A stretch of 64,000 nt of DNA from Oegoconia quadripuncta (GCA_949316235.1 OX438755.1:21289151-21353150), one strand, 5' to 3'. Shown: positions 43,796 through 54,539, counted from the stretch's first letter. The notes: a model not told the origin generated them from the sequence alone. Translations and numbers: made by a program.

Positions 43796-43985
43796 ACACC
43801 GCTCGGTGCAAATGGTAGACATTAACTTCGAGATCCATAGTTCCGCGTTCGAATCCCACTATGGGAAAATATTTGTGTGATGAATACGAACGTTCCCGAG
43901 TCATGGATGTTTAAATAAATGAAGTAAGTATGGTTATCTGTTATCTAATATACACAGTATAGGCTTGCCTTATTTGGGACTAGAT
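43796..43985 (+). mobile_element. SINE-B variant with a different tRNA-like head
   Basis: Head CACCGCTCGGTGCAAATGGT and CGCGTTCGAATCCCACTATG is unlike other SINE-B heads. The body ATGAATACGAACG, CGAGTCATGGATGTTT and TTATTTGGGACTAGATAACT is clearly SINE-B. Confidence 0.7.
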
Positions 43986-44047
43986 AACTAGTTCGTAATA
44001 TGTAACATAATCATATATGTGGTTACAATAATTGAACAATCAAAAAA

Positions 44048-44342
44048 CCGCCTCCGTGACTCAAAATAAACAACATTAGGTTTATGTTTCGGAGATCGCG
44101 GGTTCGATCCACAGCGGGATACATATTTAGTGCTCGGTTTGGTTGGTGGTAGGTTAAAGGTCGTCTGGCTAGCTACCACCATCTAAATCTGCCGCCAAAC
44201 AGCAATGTTAATAGCATTGTTGTGTTCCGGTTGTGATAAAATAGCCAGTTCCCCAAATACGATGGGGATTCCGGGGTCAGTACGCTACCACCTTCGGCCT
44301 CATCTTCACTTAACATCAGGTGTGATTGGGGTCAAGTGCTTT
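44048..44342 (+). mobile_element. SINE-A, moderately diverged
   Basis: ACCGCCTCCGTGACTCAAAA, GCGGGTTCGATCCACAGC, CTAGCTACCACCATCTAAAT, CATCAGGTGTGATTGGGGTC. The A-tail is missing: it runs straight into the poly-T of an antisense LINE-G tail. Confidence 0.85.
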
Positions 44343-44500
44343 TTTTTGTATGATTGACTGGGCTCGCGTTTGACCACATTCTCACCAATGGTGGATGGAA
44401 AGTGACGATGTGGTCGAAGATGATGCTTCGATCCCAGTAAATGCCTATTCACTCTGCTCTTGAAGATCCCAAGGTTGTAGGATTCAGGAAAGGAAAGAAA
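44343..44500 (-). mobile_element. LINE-G tail
   Basis: TTTTTTTGTATGATTGACTG GGCTCGCG..., then TCACTCTGCTCTTGAAGATC CCAAGGTTGTAGGATTCAGG in antisense. It abuts the preceding SINE-A in a tail-to-tail arrangement. Confidence 0.75.
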
Positions 44501-44786
44501 GAAAAAGAAATGCTAACACGTTGTAGATAAAAAAAAGTAAAACAACTGATTTCATTAATTTCTCAATCCCTATCTCCGGAGTGCACCATCAGATCAGGTG
44601 GAAAGTCATTATTAAATAATAATCATTATACAATCTAGAGCTAAAAGTAAATAGTGAGACAAACTAAGTAATAATAATAACCATCCTTTCTTCAGTAGTC
44701 GGGTAAAAATACAAACAGATGGATATAGAACGGCTTCCTTTTTTGAAGCTGGTTAAAAATGGAAATAGATCAAATAAAGTGTTCGA

Positions 44787-45140
44787 TTTTTTTATGCACA
44801 ACGGGTTAGCACTTGACCTCCATCACACCTGATGTTAAAATCAAAAATGATTTATTTCGTAAGTTATAAAATAACATTTGAAATCGTCATGACATACAGT
44901 TATCGCTCATTCACTAGACAGTCTCCCCAGAGGAGAACGAGCAAGAAACTCCGGGGTTGCTCTTTTTAAATAAGTCAATACAAATACAATTTGAAATAAT
45001 TGTTAAATTTATGATTCGACAAAGAGAAATAAGAATAAAATATACTGGATATTGCCGAGCGGTTCAAGTCCACGTATTCTTATCATCCAGATAGTCAGAA
45101 ATTTTATAATATAATTATTAAGTGAAGATGAGGCCGAGGT
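44787..45140 (-). mobile_element. SINE-A tail split by a LINE 3' end
   Basis: The antisense SINE-A tail (TATGCACAACGGGTTAGCAC ... CACACCTGATGTTA) stops at 44837 and resumes at 45118 with TTAAGTGAAGATGAGGCCGA. Between lies an antisense LINE fragment with AAATCAAAAATGATTTATTT, GAGCAAGAAACTCCGGGG and a coding scrap (S.DYLDD-like). SINE-A then breaks off after 45139. Confidence 0.75.
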
Positions 45141-45255
45141 TCTTATTCTTATTATTTAAAAGATGTGTTGTTAAGGAATTTCTTGTAGCTTTCTCTATCT
45201 AAATGTCTTTATGTAGTATAAAAAAACATTACTTTCAATATCTAGCTTGTATCCT

Positions 45256-45490
45256 TGACGACCGATTGGTGTAGTGGACAGTGACCCTATCAGCGAAACC
45301 AACGGTTGCGGGTTCGAATTCCGCGACGGGTAAATGTTTGTGTGATGAATATGAACATTTATTCCTGAGCCATGGATGTTTATATAAATATTTATGAATG
45401 TTTATCCGTTATCTAGTATCCATAGCACAAGCTTTGCTTAGTTTGGGACTAGATGATTGGTGTACGTGTTCGAAATATTTATTTATTATA
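45256..45490 (+). mobile_element. SINE-B
   Basis: GACGACCGATTGGTGTAGTG GACAG, GCGGGTTCGAATTCCGCG; full body; TATTTATTATAAAT tail. Confidence 0.9.
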
Positions 45491-45692
45491 AATATTACAT
45501 CCTATATATAGAAATTATTTAATTTTGTTACAACACATTTAGAATGTTTCTGATAAACATAGCTCTATCGATTCTTATTAGATTTTTTTTTTATTTTCGT
45601 CATGGTGATAAGTATATAGTTTTATATACATACTCTATTTTACCTATGAACTACCATTAAATTATATATTGAAATTAAATTATTAAACTCAC

Positions 45693-45738
45693 CCGGCTTT
45701 GGAGCATCCGGTACCTCAGTCATGTCACTAACAGCCAT
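45693..45738 (-). CDS. Candidate first coding exon of a host gene
   Basis: In antisense, a strong initiator context (GTAAAAATGGCT) opens a frame of 15 residues, MAVSDMTEVPDAPKP. It runs directly into CGGGTGAGTTTAA, a good splice donor (intron from 45692, phase 1). No repeat family covers it. The acidic, proline-containing N-terminus does not identify the protein for me. Downstream exons on the minus strand were not recognised; they may lie beyond the left edge or be too small to see. Purely predictive. Confidence 0.4.
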
Positions 45739-46021
45739 TTTTACACTATAAATTCACTCTCAAAACACACTTAATTAAACTCAAAAAAAAAATACAGACA
45801 AGTCTCCTTGATAAAACCTTTTTATTAAAACACTTTCTTCTAACGCGTCCATGAATTCGTTATTCAAAATTTATAATTGAGTTCGAAAACGAATTACGAA
45901 GTTTTAGATAAGCGATAGCGGTGTTCAACTCGTGCGGCAAGGTTGTCGCGTAGCAGGAAATGGAAGGCGCGTGCGCCGACCGCGAATGCGTCGGCGTTCT
46001 GATAATGAACGCTTTATATAC
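45739..46021 (-). promoter_or_regulatory. Candidate 5' UTR and promoter of the exon at 45693-45738
   Basis: In antisense, TATATAAAG (complement of 46013-46021) is followed after about 20-30 bp by GC-rich CGCCGACGCATTCGCGGTCG, then an AT-rich leader ending ...GTGTAAAAATGG. The GC-rich island and absence of transposon sequence contrast with the flanks. No experimental start site is known. Confidence 0.35.
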
Positions 46022-46455
46022 TAAGTACTTGAAATGTATCGATCTGATTAATATTGAAGACGATGCGTTTGTAGTTTACTATAGTTTTATGTGTGATTGT
46101 CTAATTATGGTCATCATCCTGACACGTTCTTACTTTTGAGGCATAGCCTCGTCTCACCTAGGCTCAGAGTAGCCACCTGACAGTCATTCTTTTCCAGCCG
46201 TACTTGTGGGTCACCAATTGAAAAGAACAGAGACCGACAATGTTTTGGGTCTTTACCTATGAAATTGGAGGTTTTCTTCATTAACCAAATGAACTAAGTC
46301 CTGCGATTTTCAAAGCTATATTCAAATTTGTTTTTTATTTGGAAAATGGAATATTCTTTCAAGGTTTCACATGAAATATTTTTTAATTTCTAAGCTAAAT
46401 CACATAATAAAAAAATTATACAGCTGTTTTCATGTGCTTCCAATAATCATTCAAC
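46022..46455. other. No gene
   Basis: Unmatched; possibly upstream region of the candidate host gene. Confidence 0.35.
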
Positions 46456-46805
46456 CGGCTATCTTATCTCTGACAACCGGAATGCAACAATGCTATTAAC
46501 ATTGCTGCTTGACGGCAGATTTAGATAAGGTGGTGGTAGCTAGCCAGGCGGACATTTTAAAATGCCCTACCACCAACCAAACCGAGAACTTAAACATGTA
46601 CCCCGTATATTCTTACCACTTTTCTGAAACTGTTGGGTTTCCCAAATGTGTTGCGGTTACCGGGTCAGTACGCTTCCACCTTCGACCACATCTTCACTTA
46701 ACATCAGGTGTGATTGAGGTCAAGTACCAACCCGTTGTGCATAACGAAAAAACTGTATTTTCTTTTCTGTTTTGCAATAAAGTGTATTTGTATTGTATTG
46801 TAATT
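46456..46805. mobile_element. Inverted SINE-A pieces interleaved with a LINE-J tail
   Basis: 46456-46606: antisense SINE-A middle (GGCTATCTTATCTCTGACAA to AACATGTACCCCG). 46607-46633: LINE-J (TATTCTTACCACTTTTCTGA). 46634-46757: sense SINE-A 3' part (GGGTTTCCCAAATGTGTTGC to CCGTTGTGCATAACG). 46763-46805: LINE-J continues (TTCTGTTTTGCAATAAAGTG). Confidence 0.7.
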
Positions 46806-46993
46806 ACTAGACGTATTCGGGTCCACAGTTTAGATCGACTAAATGACCGATGATTAATATTTTCATAATATAGTAATATAATACTCGCATGACTGAATTA
46901 ACTGTATAAACAAATATAAAGCCGTTAATGCGTGAACGGTGCTTAATAAATTATGTTTTAAATATATCCGCGTGTTATTGTTGCAGAGTTTAG

Positions 46994-47325
46994 CCACCGC
47001 CGTGGCTCAATGTAAACAACATAGGGTTTACGAATCGGAGGTCACGAATTCGATCCCCAGCGGGGTACACGTTTAGTACTCTGTTTGGTTGGTGGTAGGG
47101 CATTTTAAATGTCCGCCTGGCTAGTTACCACTATTTTATCTAAATCAGCCGCCAAGCAGCAATGTTAATGGCATTGTGTTCCGGTTGTCAGAGATAAGAT
47201 AGCCAGTTCCCCTAATAAGATGGGATTTCCGGGTCAGTCTGCTTCCACCTTCGACCTCATCTTCACTTAACATCAAATTTGATTGAGGCCAATTGCTGAC
47301 CCGTTGTGCATAAAAAAAGAGTTTT
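46994..47325 (+). mobile_element. SINE-A, full length
   Basis: CCACCGCCGTGGCTCAATGT; a mutated B-box (ACGAATTCGATCCCCAGC); tail CCCGTTGTGCATAA plus poly-A. Confidence 0.9.
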
Positions 47326-47696
47326 GAATTAAAATTTGTAGCGGACTTTAGTTGACATATTTTAATTTATGTTTTAACTTTGCTGTGCCTGTGATACTAT
47401 AAAGTATAACTCTGCGCGTAAAGAATAGAACCAATCACCGCTAGCAAACCAGCTGTAAAATAAAAAACCGCATCCAAATCGGTCCTCCCGTTTAAGTGTA
47501 GGGATACACCTTCGGAAGGTACTGCGCTTACACTTCGGCGACTGAATTATCGATCGTAGTATTCGGTTGGCATGACACACCGAACGCACACGAAACCCCA
47601 ACACATTTGGGGGACTGGCTATCTTATCTCTGACAACCGGAACATAACAATGCTATTAACATTGCTGCTTTGCGGCAGATTTAGATAAAATAAAAT

Positions 47697-47930
47697 TAAA
47701 AAAAATATTTCGGACATTTACACCAATCATCTAGTCCCAAATTAAGCAAAGCTTGTACTATGGATACTAGATAACGGATAAACATACATAAATATTTATA
47801 TAAACATCCACGACTCCGGAATAAATGTTCGTATTCATCACACAAACATTTACCCCTCGCGGGATTCGAAACCGCAACCGTTGGTTTTACTGATAGGGTC
47901 ACTATCCACTACACCAATCGGTCGTCAAAT
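47697..47930 (-). mobile_element. SINE-B, nested
   Basis: ATTTCGGACATTTACACCAA tail side; TCGCGGGATTCGAAACCGCA B-box complement; CACTACACCAATCGGTCGTC head. Confidence 0.9.
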
Positions 47931-47935
47931 ATAAC

Positions 47936-47977
47936 AGTTGCATATGCAACTGCATAGATATGCATATGCATATCTAT
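47936..47977. repeat. Two adjacent perfect palindromes
   Basis: AGTTGCATATGCAACT (47936-47951) and ATAGATATGCATATGCATAT CTAT (47954-47977, 24 bp) are each self-complementary without mismatch. Confidence 0.9.
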
Positions 47978-48085
47978 ATAGATAAAACCAAACCGAGTAC
48001 TTAAACATGTACCCCACTGGGGATCGAACCCGCGACCTCCGAATCGTAAACCCAATGTTGTTTACATTGAGCCACGGAGGCGGTT

Positions 48086-49280
48086 AAAATAGGGATGCAG
48101 ATACAAACTACGTGAATAGATTTCATATACCTACGTATGTAATACATACTTACATAGATCGATAGATAAATACACTTACGTAAACATAACATATCATATA
48201 CTTAGATAGACAAATATACCTACTTATATCTAACATCAATACCTAAATTACAACTCAATATAAAATAGTTTAGTGAGAAAAACATCTTGAAAATTGGTAT
48301 GATATCCTAGCTTTCGGTTACAAATTTTGTATAAAACCCTGGTGACCATAACTCATCATTCTCATCGTGATCTTTAACCTACACTAGTGTCACAGAATCT
48401 GATCATCAGCTAAACGCATCTAGTGGCTTGCAGCCGATGGCCAGCCCGAGCAAACTCCGCGCTCTGGGCGAATTTCAAAAATTTACTTGAAGGTATAATT
48501 CAAGAATGACACTGATAACAAATTTACCTCACGAAGGTAACTTCCAATTTACTGACAGGCGATCCCCATACAGCTGCCCTGCGGAGAGATTGTTATAGTC
48601 GTGTCGTGTCGCTTTAAGAGTTAAATCATTGTTCCACATTTACTCCTGCTCAACGGTCAAGATGGCCTTATCCATATGTCCTGTAGCTGCCACTCAGCAT
48701 GATCGCTGGTACAGGTAGATCTCGCGCGAGCTGAACGCCTAGCGAGGTTGTGTCTGGCTGACACTCCCTGTAGTAGCCTCGCCATAGCATCTCCCAAATT
48801 CGACCGCCCTAGTTGCCATATGCCTATATATGCAAGTCAACCCTATCCAGCCGGCCTACACATTATATATCTTTACTCCAACTAGCCATGGACCATCCAA
48901 TCATTTGCTTAGTCGCGGTATCTACTCCAGAAACTGCTTATATCAGCGAATATCGGTTTGGACATAATATAACTAGCCCATTACAATTTCAGCCTACAAT
49001 CCTTCAGAATCTATGTCAATGAATTTGATTCGCTTAGAGATGATGCTCCTTTTCGCTTAGAGATGATCCTCAATCTATTTTCGGAATAAAATTCTGAGCT
49101 GTTTTAAGGTTTCGGTCTAATATTATTTTTTATGAAGGCTAGATACGTTTGACCAGAATTCGAGGTGGTTGAAAGTGACAACTAAGCCGGTGATAAAGCA
49201 CACGATCCCAGTATTCATTCCAGACTTGAATACTTAAGATGTGAACAACTTAGCGAACATAAACATGTACATTCAGTGTA
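48086..49280. other. Unassigned, partly GC-richer DNA
   Basis: 48420-48830 is GC-richer than its surroundings with broken frames on both strands and may be a decayed element. 49143-49207 is a weak, diverged LINE-G tail (GTGGTTGAAAGTGACAACTA). No gene supported. Confidence 0.35.
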
Positions 49281-50576
49281 TTAAGTATCGGGAATTTGTC
49301 AATAAAACAAAAAATACAAATTATTCATCTAAATTTATTTTATCGCCTTCAAAGTAGGCCCCATCGCTTGCAATACAACATCTCCACCGCTTCACCCAGT
49401 CTTCCATACATTTTTCATAGGCTATTTGCGGTATGGCCTTTAGCTCATTCAGCGAATTTTCTTTTATGGCTTCTATCGACTCAAAACGTTTTCCTCGAAG
49501 TGGTAATTTTAACTTGGGAAATAAAAAAAAGTCAGACGGAGCCATATCAGGTGAATACGGTGCTTGGTCCAGAACTTTTGTTGAATTTTTCGCTAAAAAC
49601 TCTTTCACTATAATGGCTGTGTGTGATGGTGCATTAACATGGTGCAGCATCCATGAGTTGTGTTGCCACAAATCTGGACGTTTTCGGCGGATACTCTCAC
49701 GCAAACGCTTCATGACGCCTAAATAATATTCTTTATTCACTGTTTCTCCCTCTGGAAGGAATTCGGAGTGAACCACACCACGGTAGTCAAAAAAAACTGT
49801 CAGCATCACCTTGATTTTGGAGCGACTTTGCCGCGGTTTTTTGGGTTTCGGCTCGTTTTCGAGACGCCATTCTGAAGACTGTTGGCTTGTTTGCATGTCG
49901 TACTCATAAACCCATGTCTCGTCGCCAGTTATTATACGTTTCATAAAGGTCGGATCCGTAGAAGCTCGGGAAACCATGTCTTCAGCGACATGCTTTCGCT
50001 GCGCTTTTTGAACAAAATTGAGCTCTTTTGGAACTAGTCGAGCGGCGACGCGTTTCATGCCTAAAATGTCAATGAGAATGTTGTGGACGGACTTAAAAGA
50101 TATGTTCACCTCACTAGCCAACTCTCTCAGACTCATACGTCGATTTTCGAGCACTAGCTTCTTGATTCTGTCGATGTTTTCTTTGGTCGTAGCGGTTGAA
50201 GGTCTACCAGAACGAGGCAAGTCTACTACTACTTCTCGGCCTTCTTTAAAAGCCTTATACCATTCATAAGCCCTTGTTTTCGATATACACGATTCGCCGT
50301 AGGTATTTCGCAACATTTTTAGTGATTCACCACATGAAATATCATTTGAAACACAAAATTTAAGGCACACTCTTTGTTCAACAATATTTTCCATTGTAAA
50401 AATCGCCGAGGACTCAAAACTATGACCAACAGAAAGTGTAGTTTAAAACAAATTAAATGACAGATCCCGTTCAAATTTTGCGCGCTAAATCAGTACAGTG
50501 CTACCAACATGCAGTAAAAAAATTAGAACGACCTCTTTTACGCGGGTCTTTTTATTGACATATTCCCGATACTTTT
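49281..50576 (-). mobile_element. Mariner element, full length
   Basis: About 1.30 kb. Inverted ends: TTAAGTATCGGGAATTTGTC AATAAAA (49281-49307) against the complement of 50549-50576 (AAAAGTATCGGGAATATGTC AATAAAA), about three mismatches in 28. TA flanks both ends (49279-49280 and 50577-50578). Length, ends and target site fit mariner. Confidence 0.93.
49321..50394 (-). CDS. Mariner transposase with mutated catalytic Asp
   Basis: A complete 357-residue frame without stops or shifts. The N-terminal half holds two helix-turn-helix segments (about 5-60 and 75-120) joined by the linker DLPRSGRPST (58-67), which bind the inverted repeats. The DDE/D nuclease follows: D158 in ITGDETWVYEYD, then HHVNAPSHTA at 251-260 and D288 in SPDMAPSDFFLFPKLK. 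Mariner needs D, D(34)D; the second position (253) is Val, encoded by GTT at 49638-49636, one base from GAT. D253 and D288 would have the right 34-residue spacing. WVKRW and YFEGD at the C-terminus are typical. The protein should bind its ends but not cut. Confidence 0.93.
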   Translation of the reverse strand: MENIVEQRVCLKFCVSNDISCGESLKMLRNTYGESCISKTRAYEWYKAFKEGREVVVDLPRSGRPSTATTKENIDRIKKLVLENRRMSLRELASEVNISFKSVHNILIDILGMKRVAARLVPKELNFVQKAQRKHVAEDMVSRASTDPTFMKRIITGDETWVYEYDMQTSQQSSEWRLENEPKPKKPRQSRSKIKVMLTVFFDYRGVVHSEFLPEGETVNKEYYLGVMKRLRESIRRKRPDLWQHNSWMLHHVNAPSHTAIIVKEFLAKNSTKVLDQAPYSPDMAPSDFFLFPKLKLPLRGKRFESIEAIKENSLNELKAIPQIAYEKCMEDWVKRWRCCIASDGAYFEGDKINLDE

Positions 50577-51544
50577 TACACAGAGTAGTATATCGATTAT
50601 GTTTCAGCTCTTTAAGTAATAAACTTAAACTCAAGTCATTTTGTCTCGTCACATAAATTGCTTCTTGTTTGATAATCCAATATGTTGGAAACAACAACAT
50701 TAATGTTCTTTTGTATTTTTGTGTTGTCAAAATATTGTATCTTTTCGTTATTAAATTAAAATGATAAATGAAGGAGTTTAAAAATTCCGACTTGATGGAT
50801 TTTCGTTTTAAATTAGTTATTTACTATCAGCTGTTCTCTGGTACTGAACCCTTTCGGGATAAAGCCTTTAAATATTTCCAATATTCTATATGAAATTCTA
50901 GGTAATGTGTAAAACAATATTCTTTACACCAGTACCCTATCGAACGAAAGCTGGAGAAGCTGGAGAGTAAGCAGATGTAAATCTGTTGGTGATAGTGACG
51001 ATATGCTTATTAAAAGTATAACTTAGCTGTAACTGGTATTTACCTCGCTAGAAGGATATAAGAGAAAGTAAATTTGGAAAATCCCCGTTGGAACTCAAAT
51101 GAATAACCCATAACGAGCGTATTATTTCTATCCTGGTCACGGCGCCACCCTGCATACAAATGAACTCAAATACCTCAAAGTTTTCCCCCAATAAACTAAT
51201 CAGCAAACAGACCAACCGACCTCTACATGTAATTAGCAGGTCACCAACAGGATAAAGTGGTGGTACGTGATGGTTTTGTAGAACAACTTTACCTTCCGGG
51301 TATCTTCTAATAAGGATGCTGTTCTGGAAGGATTTTGACCCTATTATTTTACTTTTATAGGTCTAATAATTATTCAAGTTTCCTTAAAGTCAATAAATGG
51401 CTAGTAAACATTTACGATGCGTGATAACAATCTTGCATTTGCAAACGAGTGTTTTCATACTCCTAAAAATATTTCGATTTGAAAAAGAATAAAAAATTGT
51501 TGATGATACTACTCGTATAATATACGAGTTTTATTAATTTGTAA
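50577..51544. other. No recognisable gene
   Basis: AT-rich. An 81-residue antisense frame at 50485-50730 overlaps the mariner end and shows no motif. Confidence 0.4.
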
Positions 51545-51620
51545 GTTGTTTGTAATCAGAATTGGAGTCATCAGTAGTCATCACTAAACAGGAATTACAC
51601 GAATTAAATTTTACCCTGTA
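51545..51620. mobile_element. Right end of a CAGGGTG-family MITE
   Basis: TTGTAATCAGAATTGGAGTC, AAACAGGAATTACACGAATT and ending TTTTACCCTGTA. Matches the right end of the element at 55804-56549 without the SINE-F insertion. Confidence 0.6.
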
Positions 51621-51850
51621 GATGTAGCTACACTAATATGCGCATAGCATAGCATTTTCCCTCTTCTATTCTCGATTACTCCCAACAATTTCCTTTTTTC
51701 CTTTACTATATTTAAAACCTCTTCGTTCGTTTTCTTCTCTGTCCAGCTGATACGTTCCATTCTCCTCCAGCACCACATCTCAAAATCTTCCAATCTTTCT
51801 TTGTGTTTAAGAGTTTAGAGTCCACGTTTCACACCCATACAAAATATATT
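51621..51850 (-). pseudogene. RTE-type LINE fragment
   Basis: Antisense MEDFEMWCWRRMERISWTEK and KKTNEEVLNIVKEKRKLLGV, IENRRGKML: the standard RTE C-terminal region. It stops and leaves the family near 51640. Confidence 0.65.
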
Positions 51851-52439
51851 ATGTAGTATAAAAACAATATACAAGGATGATATATAATTTGTTCATTCTT
51901 CATCATCAGTTAGTTAAATCAATTGTATTACTGGAAGTTAAACTTAGATCCTACTACTCATCAATTGCTTTAATTTGTTTAACCATATTGATCAATTCTT
52001 TTTTCAAAGTGACGTGAAAAACATCCAGATCCAGAAAGCGAACATTGTATTCGTGTATACATCTAAGCATAACGTACCTGGTAGATAGAGTAGCATCAAC
52101 CTATCTCTTCCCGTGGGTTATGTGATTGTGAATATAACAGCATATACTAATGATGGGCAGCAGCGTCATTTGTGCTGAGCTACCAAGAAAAGTGCGATCG
52201 CTAATCCGCTTGCCCAGCGTGGGGATTAGGGCAAATTGTACCATGGGAGAGGCTTATGTACAGTGTACTTTGATGTGGGTAATGATGTAGCAGTAGATGA
52301 TAAGTAGCATGACACACACGTTGCCCGATTCCCGACTAGCACTTGGCTAGTATTTTTACTGGTAATTGGTACCATTGGTGTTATACTCGTACATATATAA
52401 AGTAGCTCCTAATTCTCGTAGACTCGTAGGGGTAAGGGA
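51851..52439. other. No gene; RTE-like 3' UTR text
   Basis: 52195-52260 (GTGCGATCGCTAATCCGCTT, GCCCAGCGTGGGGATTAGGG) looks like an RTE 3' UTR. The rest is unmatched. Confidence 0.35.
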
Positions 52440-52930
52440 GACACCACAGACATCCACTCGCTACGATCTTTTGTCCTATTCACTCTCATAGTGTTTGTTC
52501 GCGACTGTTAAAATGTATATTTAATGTTTTAATGTTTTTTAATAAAGGGGGCTCTCGTCCCGGTATTGCCGCGTTTGGGTAACCACAATCGATAGACGTG
52601 AAGTGCGCCGCACGTCACATTATAAATACAGGGATTTTTCAAAAAATGCATTCAGTCGCTCCAAGACGTCACATGGACGACATCTCTCATAGTGGTACCC
52701 AACGTGGCAGCGCCGAGGCCAGACTCCAATATTTGTATGCAAGCATCCTCTGGTTTTATTCGCCAGACCTGTAAAGGAAGAACCCGCACACATATTCAAG
52801 CAGAGGGTAGAGCTATCCCCCACAGTGTTGTTCGTTATATGCTTGTCGGTTTAGGGTACATCTGACTTGGCATTACTTTTTGATCCCGGTATGTACGTTC
52901 GCTCGCATCCTCCCCCTACCAACACTACCT
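52440..52930 (-). pseudogene. RTE C-terminus interrupted by another LINE fragment
   Basis: 52440-52500 and 52836-52930 match the RTE C-terminus at 23400-23600 (CACAGACATCCACTCGCTAC; CTTGTCGGTTTAGGGTACAT). The 335-bp insert holds an antisense frame, FTGLANKTRGCLHTNIGVW and CRPCDVLERLNAFF, which looks like the C-terminal end of another LINE ORF, though I cannot place it. Confidence 0.5.
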
Positions 52931-53459
52931 TTCATTCACCATCAATTCAATAAAGAATATGAACTATCTCCCTTCTTGGTATAGTCGGGTAAGCTACTAC
53001 AGACTGAGTATTCCAAGTAGAAGATACGTCCAAAACATTTTGCTGAAATGTCTTTTAAATCCCCAATATTTTATACATGGCAAGAAATGAAGAAATGCAA
53101 ATCAATCTCTATCCCGAATCGATGATTCTTGTCGTTTTCTTCGTAGAGTGGTCCAAGGTTATCTTAAATCACGGCCAGTTGACATTATCGCTCCTCAAAT
53201 CAAAGGCGTCGTGATTCGAGTGATTTTCCCCGTGGTCAAGTGGTTTGCTCCAGTTTTCCTCGAGAGCCGATAACAATTGCGCACTTAGGCGTCTCGATGA
53301 GGACGACAACGATTTGAGATTTTATTAGGTTCGTTGCGTTCATAATTTAATCTTACAATCTTTGACGCATTGAATAGTATAATTTACTGATATCGACTTA
53401 TATATTAATTACTGCGTATGTAGAAAAAATATTTCTGCGTTCCCGAAAAATAGTGACAA
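52931..53459. other. No gene
   Basis: Unmatched sequence. Confidence 0.4.
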
Positions 53460-53895
53460 GCATAATTTAAATTTGAGATATAAGAACAAATTGGCTACCC
53501 CTATGTTCGGACTAAGCAAAGTTAATACTTCATTTGTGGGACACTGCACGCTTTTAAAACCTTATAAATTTAAAGATAATGTCAAAATAACATTAGCAAA
53601 AAACTGTTATTATAAAATTAGTGACTACCTGAATGACAAACACGCTTGGTGTACTTCGACCAGCTCCCCTGGTTAATTAAAAAAAAAAAGGACAGCAAAT
53701 GATCCTCTGGGTTTCTTGCGCCGCTTCTTTTGCCATAGATGATTTCCCTTTTCGAAGCGGTATTAGCTTGGACATACCGACTGACAGATAAATGCAATAA
53801 ACTTTTTTTATTTCCAGTAGATTTAAATTGACATTCAACAAATGATATCATGTATATTACGTTGAAATAAATGCTTGAAGTTTGAAGTTTGAAGT
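53460..53895 (+). pseudogene. LINE-I 3' end
   Basis: C-terminal coding remnant (RYKNKLATPMFGLSKVNTSF, YYKISDYLNDKHAW) with a small internal deletion, then the LINE-I 3' UTR (TTTCTTGCGCCGCTTCTTTT) and tail CTTGAAGTTTGAAGTTTGAA. Sister copy of 16320-16812. Confidence 0.8.
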
Positions 53896-54539
53896 ATGGA
53901 TCGGATCATTGAAGTAACCAAAATGTCACTATTTCATTGGTGTTAAAACAGTAGTTTGGAACCAATGGGAACTCAGTCATACACCGACTACGTTCGGAAA
54001 CTCGTATCAAATGCTGATTTATGTCTTTAAAAATGCTTCACCACAGAAAAGTGACTAAAAAACATGTGAATATATTTTATCTATAACAAACATAATATAT
54101 TATATTAGTCGTTAAAGTGATATTTTTAAACAGCATTGTAATTTTTTTTCAGACTGTGAGCACAGACTAAAAAAAATTTTGGTACTGCGCGGTCAGTTAT
54201 TCTCAGCAGTCCTATTAGTTCTCGAGGATTATAAGAGATGGCGCTGTTTTATCTACTAAGAATAGCGCGAAAAAGATTTGTTCGCGCGACCATATCTATA
54301 GCATGAAAATCAATGCTTACTGAGCATTTGGATTTTTCAGAGAGATCAAAAGGTTTTAATAACTTAGGCAGATTCCATACACGGCAATGTTTAGACTTAG
54401 ACGTGAGAGGACACGTCTAGGAATCTGTTATAATTGTCTGGTTTATCAGATTACGAGTCTGTTGATATCTAACCTAATTCATAAATATATTGTTTGGAAG
54501 TAAACAATATTTGTATTTAAGACTCTTCACGGAATGATA
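53896..54539. other. No recognisable gene
   Basis: Unmatched DNA; a short inverted pair around 54265-54300 (ATAGCGCGAA / TTCGCGCGA). Confidence 0.4.

Larger units (their letters stand above)
47592..48085 (-). mobile_element. SINE-A interrupted by SINE-B
   Basis: SINE-A antisense pieces 47592-47686 and about 47984-48085 surround an antisense SINE-B. About 45 bp of SINE-A (the GCTAGCCAGGCGGACATTT segment) is missing at the junction. Confidence 0.85.
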
